From Candidatus Latescibacterota bacterium (GTDB taxonomy: Bacteria; Latescibacterota; UBA2968), in NCBI GenBank assembly GCA_022823725.1, contig JAJEHL010000050.1, forward strand, positions 62,001-126,000: DNA of 64,000 nt. The letters are read 5' to 3'. The translations under genes were made by a program, and so were the position numbers. This document shows positions 53,030-61,712 of the stretch, in pieces. Each line of letters begins with the position of its first letter. Within the stretch, counting starts at the first letter, position 1. The notes under the pieces were generated by a model. The model made no database searches. It was not told the DNA's origin and saw nothing but the letters and a program-made list of their open reading frames with translations.

Positions 53030-54445
53030 TCAATCGCGCGCGCCTCTGATAACGCGGCCATTTTCGATCCAGTGATCGCGATAAAAGGTAATGGGTTCAA
53101 AGGTGTCGTTTAATGCGTCCATGCGCGTCCGAATCTGGTCGCGGTAATGCTGGATTGTTCTGTCAGAGCTGCTGGCGAGATTGTGCAATTGCAGAGGATC
53201 TTCGCGGTGATTGTAGAGGGATTCTCGATGTTTTTCAATGGCATAGGTATATTGTTTGTCGCGCAAAGCGCGCCATTCAAAGCCATCGTCCCAATCGACA
53301 CTGGGACCCATGCCCTGTAAGAATGCAGCTTCGGGTTCATCTCCATGCTGACCAAATGCGCAATGCGAAAGGTCAAATCCATCAACACCATCGGGGATAT
53401 CGACGTCTATAAGTGAGAGCAGCGTGGGCATGATATCGGGCGTGTTGAGGCAGGCATCGCTTTCAGAGTTGGGTGCGATGCGATTGGGCCAGCGCATGAG
53501 AAAGGGGACGCGCGCGGCTTCTTCATAGTAGATATTTTTCTGAACGCGACCGTGTGCGCCAAACATTTCGCCGTGGTCTGACGTGAAGACGACGAGGGTG
53601 TCGTGCGCGAGGTTGAATCTGTCTATCGCGTCTAAAATTCGGCCCACGTTCCAGTCGAGGTTGGCAGTCATAGCGGCATAGATTCGCTGCCATTCAACGA
53701 GGTTGGGTTTGACGGATTTCATCCACCAATCGCGGTCGTACCATGCGTGCCAGTATTCTCCTGATCCGTCCCGGTAATTTGGCGGCAGATCAAAGGCCAT
53801 GTCTTTGAAGTGCATACCCCATTCTTCGGGGACGTTGTCCCAGTTCCAGGGCTGATGAGGTGTGCCATAAGAGACGAAGAGCGCGAAGGGTTCTGGATTT
53901 TCACGCGCGTTTTCGAGATAGGAGATGGCGAGGTCGGTCATGGCATCGGGTTCATAGGCCTGGATGTCGATGCGTTCAAATTTGTCTTCGTAATAAAATC
54001 CCTTGTAATAGCTGTGGTTGAAGTTGTAGGCTGCCCAATAGTGATCAAATCCCAGTCGGTGCGGGCCTGGGGGCACGAATTGATTGGCGGGATTCTTGTG
54101 AAAATCTCCGGCCTGTTTATAGACTTTGCCTTCGGTTGCGTAAATGTGCCATTTGCCGATGTAGGCACAATTTATGCCGTTCCGCGTCAATGTGCCAGCA
54201 AGCATTGGCAGATCGGTGCGGGCGCCCAATTCGTTCATGACATAGCCATTGGTGGTGGGATAACAACCCGTGAAGAGCGATGCGCGATGCGGGCTGCACA
54301 CGGGATAGACCGAGGTGGCATTGACAAAGCTGATGCCTTCAGATGATAGGCGGTCGATATTGGGGGTGCAGGCGCGGTTGTCGCCCATATAGCCACAGGA
54401 TTGCGGGCGGAGTTGATCGGCGAAGATGTAGAGCAGGTTGGGCAT
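53030..54445 (-). CDS. sulfatase (CSPHR type), operon gene 2
   Basis: A 471-residue sulfatase. It starts immediately with the catalytic fold (NLLYIFADQLRPQSCGYMGD, Asp10). VYPVCSPHRASLFTGCYP contains formylglycine Cys50. LVVFTSDHGEMFGAHGRVQK gives the metal Asp-His. No signal peptide. The isomerase gene ends 3 nt upstream, so translation is probably coupled; GAAGG precedes the ATG at about 10 nt. A likely role is cleavage of a sulfate ester from a sugar that the isomerase then handles. Confidence 0.94.
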   Translation of the reverse strand: MPNLLYIFADQLRPQSCGYMGDNRACTPNIDRLSSEGISFVNATSVYPVCSPHRASLFTGCYPTTNGYVMNELGARTDLPMLAGTLTRNGINCAYIGKWHIYATEGKVYKQAGDFHKNPANQFVPPGPHRLGFDHYWAAYNFNHSYYKGFYYEDKFERIDIQAYEPDAMTDLAISYLENARENPEPFALFVSYGTPHQPWNWDNVPEEWGMHFKDMAFDLPPNYRDGSGEYWHAWYDRDWWMKSVKPNLVEWQRIYAAMTANLDWNVGRILDAIDRFNLAHDTLVVFTSDHGEMFGAHGRVQKNIYYEEAARVPFLMRWPNRIAPNSESDACLNTPDIMPTLLSLIDVDIPDGVDGFDLSHCAFGQHGDEPEAAFLQGMGPSVDWDDGFEWRALRDKQYTYAIEKHRESLYNHREDPLQLHNLASSSDRTIQHYRDQIRTRMDALNDTFEPITFYRDHWIENGRVIRGARD

Positions 54446-54448
54446 AGA

Positions 54449-55285
54449 TTACGCACCTTCGTGTTCTGCTCGCATTGCGTTGAAGAAGCGTACATCGATC
54501 CGCGCCAGGTCAATTACGGTTTCTATTGGCTCGCCGCTGTATTCGCTGTGGAAACTTACCGGGCCTTCAAAGTTCAATCGGTCCAGTGTTTTTACGACTG
54601 CGGGCCAATCGCCAAATCCCTGTCCCAGTCGCATTGTTCCGCCCGTGGGCGTGCCCTGTACGGTTCGTCCCAGAGGTCGCTGGCGAATCAAGTCTTTAAA
54701 TGCCAGGACTGATAGGTACTCGCGCACGATATCCAGTGCCATTTCTATGGGTTCGCCACATATCGACAGGTGTCCCGGGTCGGAAAATACGCCGATGTGC
54801 TCGGGGTTGAATCCCTTGACCACGTTCATGACGGCACAAGAATTTAATCCCATTGATTTGCCCGAATGGTTGTGTACTACGGTTTTTACGCCGTGTTTTT
54901 CCGATAATTTCTCAAAGCCTTCCATCCATCCCCGGATTTCATCCAGCTGGTCCCAGTAGTGTTTCGCATCCGACCAATGCCAGTAGCCGAGTTTCACATG
55001 CGCTACGCCAGCTTCGCCCAGCGCGCCGTAATAACGCTCGGCGTAATCGATGTCCGGGCGATTAAAATCACCGGGGGCTGTTACGAGTGGAATGCACAGG
55101 CCCGCTGCTTCAAACTGTTTGGCGGCTTCGGGCAGTGCTTTGTCGATATTGTCTGGGTTTACCGGATATCCCTCTCGCACACATAGATCCGCGCCCTGTA
55201 CGCCTACAGATTGGAGAGATTCGATGATTTCGGAAACGCCCAGGCCTTCGAGGTGTTTTGTGAACATGATGTACGTGAGCTTCAT
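54449..55285 (-). CDS. sugar phosphate isomerase/epimerase (AP-endonuclease-2 fold), operon gene 1
   Basis: A 278-residue TIM-barrel protein. KLTYIMFTKHLEGLGVSEII is the first strand; LVTAPGDFN, VKLGYWHWSD, TVVHNHSGKSMGLN, IGVFSDPGHLSICGEP and PVSFHSEYSG provide the His, Asp and Glu metal ligands expected of the xylose-isomerase-like family. The substrate is unknown. AAAGGAAAG lies just before the ATG. It heads the operon with three sulfatases. Confidence 0.9.
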   Translation of the reverse strand: MKLTYIMFTKHLEGLGVSEIIESLQSVGVQGADLCVREGYPVNPDNIDKALPEAAKQFEAAGLCIPLVTAPGDFNRPDIDYAERYYGALGEAGVAHVKLGYWHWSDAKHYWDQLDEIRGWMEGFEKLSEKHGVKTVVHNHSGKSMGLNSCAVMNVVKGFNPEHIGVFSDPGHLSICGEPIEMALDIVREYLSVLAFKDLIRQRPLGRTVQGTPTGGTMRLGQGFGDWPAVVKTLDRLNFEGPVSFHSEYSGEPIETVIDLARIDVRFFNAMRAEHEGA

Positions 55286-55379
55286 TTTCTTTCCTTTCTC
55301 TGGTGTCGTTTGTCTTTATGAGCACTTCAGGATACGCAATTATGTATCTAAAATCAATGGTGAGTTGTAAGCTCAAATC

Positions 55380-55439
55380 TTGACATGCTGCGAAAAATGT
55401 ATACCTTGTCGTCAAATTGTTGTGAAAAATGACGACGAG
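55380..55439 (+). promoter_or_regulatory. promoter/operator candidate for the RND gene
   Basis: TTGACA at 55380-55385 and TACCTT 16 nt later form a plausible sigma-70 promoter. Overlapping the -10 and start is an inverted repeat with arms 55405-55414 and 55430-55439 (one mismatch, core TCGTCA/TGACGA). The remaining gap between the divergent genes shows nothing else. Confidence 0.4.
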
Positions 55440-55499
55440 GTAGTCAAAAAACACGGTTTCGCATATTTCAGCATCCCGCTGGAGAGGTCGTAAAAGGAC

Positions 55500-58400
55500 A
55501 TGAAGCTCAGTCGCTTTGCCATTTTTAAGCCTATCAGCACGATTATGATCGCACTTAGTCTTGTGGTGATGGGTTTTATTTCTCTGTTCAAGTTGCCGCT
55601 TGAATATTTGCCCCGCGTGACGTTTCCGGTTCTTTTTGTGTCTATCCGGTATCCCTCTTCGTCCCCTGAGGAAATTGAACGGTTTATCACGCGACCAGTT
55701 GAAGAGATATTGGGCACTATGCCCGGTATTGAAAATATGGGATCCACATCCAATGAGTCTTCTTCGACCATTCGCCTGGAATTTGCAATGGATGCGGATA
55801 TGGACCTCGTCGGTATTCATTTGCGCGACAGGCTCGATCAGGTTCGCGCAGATTTGCCCGATGACGTGGATTATATTTCGATTAAAAGTTTCGATACCGA
55901 AGATATTCCGGCTCTCGAATATACTGTTTCGTGGCTCGGTGAAGATCCCGAAGACCTCATCTCGGTCTATAACCAGCGCCTGTTGCCGCGATTGCAGCGG
56001 CTCGATGGCGTGGCGAGTGCTGAATTGAGGGGTTTACAGCAGAAAGATCTCCTCGTCGAGGTCGATCAGCGTGCTCTGATCGCGCACAAATTGGATTTTC
56101 GCACCATCAATCGCGCGCTTCGCAGAAATAATATCAATATCTCGGCGGGTTATGTCACAGATGGCGACAGGCGATTTGCTGTGCGCAGTGTGGGCGAGTT
56201 TGAGACCGTTGACCAGATTCGCAATCTGCCCATTCGCCCAAGTCTGACGCTGTCCGATGTCGCATCGGTTACTTACGATTATCCCCCCGCTCGTCGATTT
56301 GATCGCCTCGATGGCAGACCTTCTCTTTATCTTTCTGTGCATAAATCTTCAACGGCAAATATGGTCGATGTTTGCAAGCGCGCCCGCGAAGAGATCGTCC
56401 GTATCAATGAAGAGATTGGCAAAGATAACCTTCGCATGCTTCTGGTCCGCGACCAGTCAACTGCTGTTATTGCCAGTATAACCAGCCTCAGCCAATCGGC
56501 GATTATGGGCGGTGTCTTAGCCGTTATTGCCATCTTCATTTTTCTCCGCAACTTCCGCAGTACGCTCATCATCGGCTCTGCCATTCCCATTAGCGCGCTT
56601 ACGGTGTTTCTCATGATGTATTTTTTGCGGCAATCGGGTACGGATATCACTTTGAACTTGATTTCGATGATGGGGCTAATGGTCGCTATTGGGATGCTGG
56701 TGGATCCCGCTGTTGTGGCTCTGGAGAATATTTTTCGCAAACGGTTTGATGAAGGTCAGGGTGCGACACAGGCAGCGCTTGAGGGCAGTGAGGAGATTGG
56801 TCTCCCGGTTCTGGCTGCTACGCTTACCACTGTGTGTGTATTTGTGCCGGTCATTTTTGTGACTGATTCGGGCACTTCGCTCTTTATGCGGCAATTCTCT
56901 GTGACAGTTGTCGTGTCTGTTATTGCATCGTTTTGTGTCGCGCTTTCCCTTATTCCGTTGGCCGCATCCCGCGCTTTCGATAAAGGGGGTCAAACGCTTG
57001 ATCGCGTTCTCAAGAGCATTTTTGTGCTCGCAGCAAGTGCTGGGGTGGGCGCGTATATATATTATACGGATTTCAGTAAAATTGATTACGCTGGTCTGTG
57101 GGACGCAATTGAGAGTACTATCGCTGCTCTGCCTTTGTTTGCCAAAATTGGTTTTCCCGCAGCAATTGTATTGACGTTTTTTTTGTATTTCCGTTACCGC
57201 GCCATTGGTGCCAGAGCCTTCTACGCGAGGGTGGTCGCCAATACTTTGCATTATCGCTGGGCAACACTGTCTGTTGCCTGCGTTCTTCTCTTTTTGGGCA
57301 ATCACATCTATGGCAAAATAGAACAAGCCCCCTTCCGCTATCAACCCACACGCGCGATCAGGTTGACAGTGGAGATGCCCCGCACGTACGATTTGGAGCA
57401 GGCGAGTAATACGTTCAAAATAGCCGAAGATATGATCATCCCTATGAAAGAAGAACTCGACATAGAGGCGATTGCGACGAAGTTCAATACGGGTAACCGC
57501 CAGGGAAAGAGAAATGCACTTTTGACCATTTATCTCACGCCTGCCGAAGAGAGTAAGTTGACGACAGACGAAGTTCAGCACAGGATCATCGCGCTTCTTC
57601 CAAAGGATATTCCCGGTGTGCGTTTCAGGTCTCGCGGGGGCAAGTCAGGTGGGACTGCGGGGGTGGGTGTTGAACTCAAAGGGCGAAGGCAGGAAATTCT
57701 GGAGGTTCTGGCCGAGGATATTGAAATGAGTATGCAGGGGATGCCCGGCGTTCACGAGATCGAGACCAGCCTTGAGACGGGTATGGAAGAGATTCGCGTG
57801 GTTGTAAATCGCGAACGGGCGCAGCGGTATGGCATTTCTCCGCGCGATATTGCGACGAATATCGCTTCGGCACTCGGGTCGCGCGGGGCTTCTCATTTCA
57901 AGACACCTGATGGTGAAATCGATATTACCGTTCAACTCCGCGAGGAAGACCGCGCTACTCTCGAGCAGATCAAAACAACGGCGTTTGAAAGCGATAAGGG
58001 TGGGATGGTCACTTTCTCGAGTCTGGCGGATTTCAATCTCATACAGGGACCCAATGCCATCTCTCGCGAAGATCGCATGCCCACGCTAACTGTTTTTGCC
58101 AATACTGAGCAAAAAGCAGTGTTCAGTGTGGGGCAGATTATGAAAGCGCGCATGGAAGATGTGCCTCTGCCCAAGGGATATACCTATCAGATGGACCGCC
58201 GCTTCCAGTCTATGGATGCAGAACAGGATCGGGATTTTGAGACGATGATTTTTGCGCTGATTCTCATTTATATTATCATGGCTTCGCTCTTTGAATCCTA
58301 TGTCCATCCGCTCACCATTATGTTCTGCATTTTCTTCGCGTTTATCGGCGTAGCGCTCGGTCTCTATACTTTTAAGATCGCTATGGATAGCAATGCAAAA

Positions 58401-58766
58401 TACGGCCTTCTGGTGCTTTTTGGCATTGTGGTGAATAACGGCATTGTCCTGGTCGATCATATCAACAGATACCGAAAACAGGGGCTTGTTCGCCGCGATG
58501 CCATTATCCGCGGTGGGCAAGATCGCTTGCGTCCGATTATGATGACCGCCACGACTACTATTATTGGCCTGATGCCGCTGGTTATCCCGATGCTTTTTGG
58601 CCATGCCGAAGGCACAGCCCGCCGCTGGGGTCCCATCGGTCTGGTCGTGGTGTCGGGGTTGTCTATTTCGACCATTCTGACACTTGTTCTCCTGCCCACC
58701 ATGTATTCCCTGATGGATGACCTCTCCCAATTTGCCAGGCGCGTTGTCGCAGTGGCTCGTGGATGA
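55500..58766 (+). CDS. RND-superfamily efflux permease, atypical
   Basis: A 1088-residue inner-membrane RND exporter of the AcrB/HAE type. The N-terminus has FAIFKPISTIMIALSLVVMG and YPSSSPEEIERFITRPVEE. Helices 2-6 are near 335-480, with GMLVDPAVVALENIF near 400: one of the two proton-relay Asp residues is kept and the next is Pro. Helices 8-12 are near 915-1075, with GIVVNNGIVLVDHIN. The segment between the halves (about 501-567) has two additional hydrophobic stretches (IFVLAASAGVGAYIYY; GFPAAIVLTFFLYF), not seen in AcrB. No membrane-fusion protein or outer-membrane channel gene is adjacent. AAAGGA lies 1-2 nt from the ATG. Confidence 0.9.
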   Translation: MKLSRFAIFKPISTIMIALSLVVMGFISLFKLPLEYLPRVTFPVLFVSIRYPSSSPEEIERFITRPVEEILGTMPGIENMGSTSNESSSTIRLEFAMDADMDLVGIHLRDRLDQVRADLPDDVDYISIKSFDTEDIPALEYTVSWLGEDPEDLISVYNQRLLPRLQRLDGVASAELRGLQQKDLLVEVDQRALIAHKLDFRTINRALRRNNINISAGYVTDGDRRFAVRSVGEFETVDQIRNLPIRPSLTLSDVASVTYDYPPARRFDRLDGRPSLYLSVHKSSTANMVDVCKRAREEIVRINEEIGKDNLRMLLVRDQSTAVIASITSLSQSAIMGGVLAVIAIFIFLRNFRSTLIIGSAIPISALTVFLMMYFLRQSGTDITLNLISMMGLMVAIGMLVDPAVVALENIFRKRFDEGQGATQAALEGSEEIGLPVLAATLTTVCVFVPVIFVTDSGTSLFMRQFSVTVVVSVIASFCVALSLIPLAASRAFDKGGQTLDRVLKSIFVLAASAGVGAYIYYTDFSKIDYAGLWDAIESTIAALPLFAKIGFPAAIVLTFFLYFRYRAIGARAFYARVVANTLHYRWATLSVACVLLFLGNHIYGKIEQAPFRYQPTRAIRLTVEMPRTYDLEQASNTFKIAEDMIIPMKEELDIEAIATKFNTGNRQGKRNALLTIYLTPAEESKLTTDEVQHRIIALLPKDIPGVRFRSRGGKSGGTAGVGVELKGRRQEILEVLAEDIEMSMQGMPGVHEIETSLETGMEEIRVVVNRERAQRYGISPRDIATNIASALGSRGASHFKTPDGEIDITVQLREEDRATLEQIKTTAFESDKGGMVTFSSLADFNLIQGPNAISREDRMPTLTVFANTEQKAVFSVGQIMKARMEDVPLPKGYTYQMDRRFQSMDAEQDRDFETMIFALILIYIIMASLFESYVHPLTIMFCIFFAFIGVALGLYTFKIAMDSNAKYGLLVLFGIVVNNGIVLVDHINRYRKQGLVRRDAIIRGGQDRLRPIMMTATTTIIGLMPLVIPMLFGHAEGTARRWGPIGLVVVSGLSISTILTLVLLPTMYSLMDDLSQFARRVVAVARG

Positions 58767-58806
58767 AACGGATTGAGGGATGACGCGGATTAAAAAACTG
58801 TTTTGT

Positions 58807-59088
58807 CTAATAAATATCACCGCGATTATCAATTTGAACAATGCGGATTAGCCGGTTTTCTCTGTCAACTCGGTAAATGAAACGAATATCCCCTACCCGA
58901 TAGCGATAGAGTCCCCTTTTCTTTCCCTGCAGTTGTCTGATTGTTGTGGGATTTTCGTGCTGAAACGGAGATCCGGTGATGTACTCAAAAGCGGCATTAA
59001 TTCGTTCTTGTGTTACCCGATCTCGCCGCTTGATAAAATTTTCGACTTTTCTCGGAAGTGATTCAAGCGTGTATCGGTGATGATTCAC
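58807..59088 (-). CDS. RelE/ParE-type toxin
   Basis: A 93-residue basic protein with the RelE/ParE core: SLPRKVENFIKRRDRVTQER (helices), NPTTIRQLQGKKRGLYRYRVG, then IRFIYRVDRENRLIRIVQID ending near the C-terminus. The GTG at 59088 is chosen: AAGGAGG lies 8 nt upstream and the GTGA overlaps the stop of the partner gene, giving tight coupling. The longer open frame starting at 59118 lacks a ribosome site. It acts as mRNA interferase or gyrase poison in relatives. Confidence 0.87.
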   Translation of the reverse strand: MNHHRYTLESLPRKVENFIKRRDRVTQERINAAFEYITGSPFQHENPTTIRQLQGKKRGLYRYRVGDIRFIYRVDRENRLIRIVQIDNRGDIY

Positions 59089-59414
59089 AGCCCAATTTCC
59101 TCCTTGATCAGGGGCCACGCTTTTCCTCCGCCAGCGTCCAATTCCCGTTCTGCATCAGCAATGTCTTCTATGACTTCCGGCTCTAAATTGAGCAAAGCAG
59201 TTTCACGCCATTCGGCGAGAAAAGTCGAAAGCTCCGCGGCATCTTTTTCCTTTTTTGATATCTGTGTTATCAGGGTGAGCAATTTTGCGAAAAACTCGAC
59301 AAGCTCCTCGGTTTCCAACCGCTTGAGCCAATCAAAGGATTTGGAAGTCGCTATAGATTTGACGAGTAATTGGTCATCCAGAAGGTGTCCAACGACAAGT
59401 TTGGGATTTTTCAT
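59085..59414 (-). CDS. probable antitoxin partner of RelE/ParE-type toxin, family not recognised
   Basis: A 109-residue, largely helical acidic protein (KRLETEELVEFFAKLLTLIT, AAELSTFLAEWRETALLNLE, VIEDIADAERELDAGGGKAW). It contains no ribbon-helix-helix, Xre or AbrB motif that I can see. Its position directly before and overlapping the toxin is that of an antitoxin. A sigma-70 promoter (59479-59507) and a perfect 11-bp inverted repeat (59518-59542) lie upstream. If it represses its operon, the DNA-binding mode would be unusual. Similar WRETA.L-helix proteins of unknown function accompany RelE toxins in some genomes; this is a guess. Confidence 0.65.
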   Translation of the reverse strand: MKNPKLVVGHLLDDQLLVKSIATSKSFDWLKRLETEELVEFFAKLLTLITQISKKEKDAAELSTFLAEWRETALLNLEPEVIEDIADAERELDAGGGKAWPLIKEEIGL

Positions 59415-59478
59415 CTAAAACCTCCGTCATATCGCAGAATACGTTTCTTTTTTATATAACCCCATCCGGGGTCACATG

Positions 59479-59507
59479 CTTATAAGGTACACATCGAAAC
59501 GGGTCAA
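59479..59507 (-). promoter_or_regulatory. sigma-70 promoter of the toxin-antitoxin operon
   Basis: On the minus strand, TTGACC (59502-59507) and TATAAG (59479-59484) with a 17-nt spacer, 64 nt before the antitoxin ATG. Confidence 0.7.
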
Positions 59508-59517
59508 GTCCACTCCA

Positions 59518-59542
59518 ATTTCTTACACGCTGTGTAAGAAAT
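59518..59542. promoter_or_regulatory. perfect 11-bp inverted repeat upstream of the toxin-antitoxin promoter
   Basis: ATTTCTTACAC-GCT-GTGTAAGAAAT, starting 10 nt upstream of the -35 box. An operator for autoregulation is plausible. The remainder of this 300-nt gap up to the next gene contains no gene. Confidence 0.65.
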
Positions 59543-59714
59543 CTGATCTGCCTCTGAGTAGGTTAACAATACCACATCCCCTGCGCTATCTCCAAACCCT
59601 AATCCGCTTCATCCGCGGTCCAACATAATATACCCAGATTTTGAAAGAGTAGTCTTGCCTTTTTCAAATCCCGTCTTATTTTGTAAAATCTCAAGCACAG
59701 GATTTTAAGTCGTC

Positions 59715-61706
59715 TTGAAAGTCGAAAAAGGGTTGGGTTTGGCTAAAAGTACTGTTCTATCAAAAGTGACGCGCCGGTCCCTGATAATCGGTTTGGTCAT
59801 GGCGGCGTGGGTCAATTTTTGGCCTGTGTACGCGAGTCTGGTGTTGCATTCCACGCGGGCTGACCACGCGCATTTGTCTGTGGCTCTGCTCATTCCGTAT
59901 TTGTTTTTGCTGGTGGGCAATCTGTTTCTGGGACGGCGCGGTTTGTCGCCGTCTGAGTTGCTGGTCGTGTGTTGCATAGGCATCGTGGCTGCGTGTATGC
60001 AGGGGGAGTGGTTGTCGAATTATTTGCTCGAAGCGCTTACTATGCCGCACTATTTTGCGTCGGCAGAGAATCGGTGGAGGGAATTGCTGTTGCCGCATTT
60101 GCCGGGGTGGGCTGTGGTAAATGATCGCGCGGCTGTGACGCATTTTTACGAGGGATTGCCGCCTGGGGAGGGGTTTCCAGGGCGTTTGTGGATTGCCCCG
60201 CTGTTCTGGTGGGGCACTTTTTTGGGTGCTATACTGGGTGTCAATCTCTGTTTAAGTGTGATTTTGCGAAAGCAGTGGGTGGCGCATGAGCGACTATCTT
60301 TTCCCGTGGCACGCGCGCTTTTGGAACTGACGGGTGTGTCCGGCACGCGCGGCACGCTTTCATCTCTGGTGCGGTCGCGATTTTTTCTGGTGGGATTTGC
60401 GGTCACCTTTCTGCTTATTTGCTGGTTTATGCTCACCTGGTTTTACGTGGCTGTGCCGCCGCCACCCATTTTGAGTGGGAATTTTGCGTCTAAAGTGTTG
60501 CCACTTGCGCGGGGTTTTCCGCCTTTTCAGTTGCGGTTCAGTCTTTTGACACTGGTGTTTGGCTATTTTACAAATCTGGAAGTGCTGTTTTCTATCTGGT
60601 TTTTTCATGTGCTGGCTTTTGTGCAGGCGGGGGTGTTTAATCGCGTTGGTCTGGAAGTGGGCAGTGTGGATCCGTGGGGATCTTTTCACGCGGCGGTGGG
60701 ATGGCAGAGTTTTGGGGGGATGATCGTCTTTGTGGGCTGGGGTTTGTGGATTGCGCGGTCGCATTTGCGGGATGTGTTTCGCAAAGCGTTTTGGGGTGAT
60801 GATCGCGTGGATGATACGGGGGAATTGATGTCGTATCGGTCCTCTGTGTGGGTGATGCTGGGCTGTTCTGTATATCTTTTGTTGTGGTTGAAAAGTGCGG
60901 GTATGGCATGGGGACCCATTTTGGCATTTTATTTTGCCACGCTGGTCTTGTATTTGGGATTGGCGCGGATTATGGTGGAGAGCGGGCTTATTTTTTTGCG
61001 GGGACCGATCACGGCGCAGGCTTTTACCTGGCATTTGTTCGGCGTTTTGGGCATGGGCCCGGGCAGTGCGGTGATTTTGACGCTGACCAATGCGTTTGCA
61101 TGCGATGCCAAGACGTTTGCGATGACGCCTATGGCGCATGTGCCGAGGTTGGGTATGGCGATAAATAGCAGGTTGCGCAAAGTGCTCGCGCCGGGGGTGA
61201 TGTTGGGGGCGTTGATTGGGGCTGCGACGGCGGTGGGATTTATTTTGTATTACGGCTATTTCGTGATGGGAAGTTACAATTTTGGGACTGTGAGTTTTCG
61301 GGGTATTGGGGCGCTGAATCTGGCGGGGTTTAACCAACTCGCCGTGGGGCGCATTCAAGCCGGTACAATGGGCACGAGTTGGGATCGCATCGGTTTTTTA
61401 GGGATTGGTGCCGCATTTACGGGTTTGTTGTTTTTCTTGCGGTATCGGTTTCCGGGTTTTCCGCTTCATCCGATTGGGTTTACGATTTCAGCTTCTGCAC
61501 CGCTTCGCAATACAACGCTGACGATTTTCATGGTTTGGGCATTGAAGACGATTGTTTTGCGGCTTGGCGGGCTGGAGCGCTATCGCAAGTTGACACCGCT
61601 TTTTCTTGGGATGATGGTTGCTTATATGGCGGGTACGGCAATCGGTGTCGTTGTGGATTGGATCTGGTTCCGCGGGCAGGGGCACATGATCCATGTCGCG
61701 TGGTGA
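59715..61706 (+). CDS. large polytopic membrane protein, DUF6785-like
   Basis: A protein of up to 663 residues with about 12-14 hydrophobic helices, beginning RRSLIIGLVMAAWVNFWPVY. Blocks I associate with DUF6784/DUF6785 proteins are RRGLSPSELLVVCCIGIVAA, an extracytoplasmic loop with HYFASAENRWRELLLPHLPG, and GLARIMVESGLIFLRGPITA with FTWHLFGVLGMGPGSAVILT. Function unknown; oligopeptide-transporter-like topology has been suggested by its helix pattern, which I cannot verify. The start is uncertain: TTG at 59715 lacks a ribosome site and a slightly later start is possible. It converges on the deoxyhypusine-synthase-like gene with 6 nt between them. Confidence 0.72.
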   Translation: MKVEKGLGLAKSTVLSKVTRRSLIIGLVMAAWVNFWPVYASLVLHSTRADHAHLSVALLIPYLFLLVGNLFLGRRGLSPSELLVVCCIGIVAACMQGEWLSNYLLEALTMPHYFASAENRWRELLLPHLPGWAVVNDRAAVTHFYEGLPPGEGFPGRLWIAPLFWWGTFLGAILGVNLCLSVILRKQWVAHERLSFPVARALLELTGVSGTRGTLSSLVRSRFFLVGFAVTFLLICWFMLTWFYVAVPPPPILSGNFASKVLPLARGFPPFQLRFSLLTLVFGYFTNLEVLFSIWFFHVLAFVQAGVFNRVGLEVGSVDPWGSFHAAVGWQSFGGMIVFVGWGLWIARSHLRDVFRKAFWGDDRVDDTGELMSYRSSVWVMLGCSVYLLLWLKSAGMAWGPILAFYFATLVLYLGLARIMVESGLIFLRGPITAQAFTWHLFGVLGMGPGSAVILTLTNAFACDAKTFAMTPMAHVPRLGMAINSRLRKVLAPGVMLGALIGAATAVGFILYYGYFVMGSYNFGTVSFRGIGALNLAGFNQLAVGRIQAGTMGTSWDRIGFLGIGAAFTGLLFFLRYRFPGFPLHPIGFTISASAPLRNTTLTIFMVWALKTIVLRLGGLERYRKLTPLFLGMMVAYMAGTAIGVVVDWIWFRGQGHMIHVAW

Positions 61707-61712
61707 GTGGGC

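Noticed and set aside
55110-55820. 236-residue antisense frame bridging the isomerase and RND genes
   Set aside because: Crosses a divergent promoter region and two real gene starts; no family features.
56676-57581. 301-residue antisense frame inside the RND gene
   Set aside because: Mirror of a well-supported gene, low-complexity composition, no recognisable motif.
58086-58841. 251-residue antisense frame across the end of the RND gene
   Set aside because: Overlaps the conserved C-terminal RND helices; the translation has no domain.
60360-61358. 332-residue open frame antisense to the DUF6785-like gene
   Set aside because: His/Arg/Pro-rich composition typical of a reverse-strand shadow of a GC-biased membrane protein; no domain or ribosome site.
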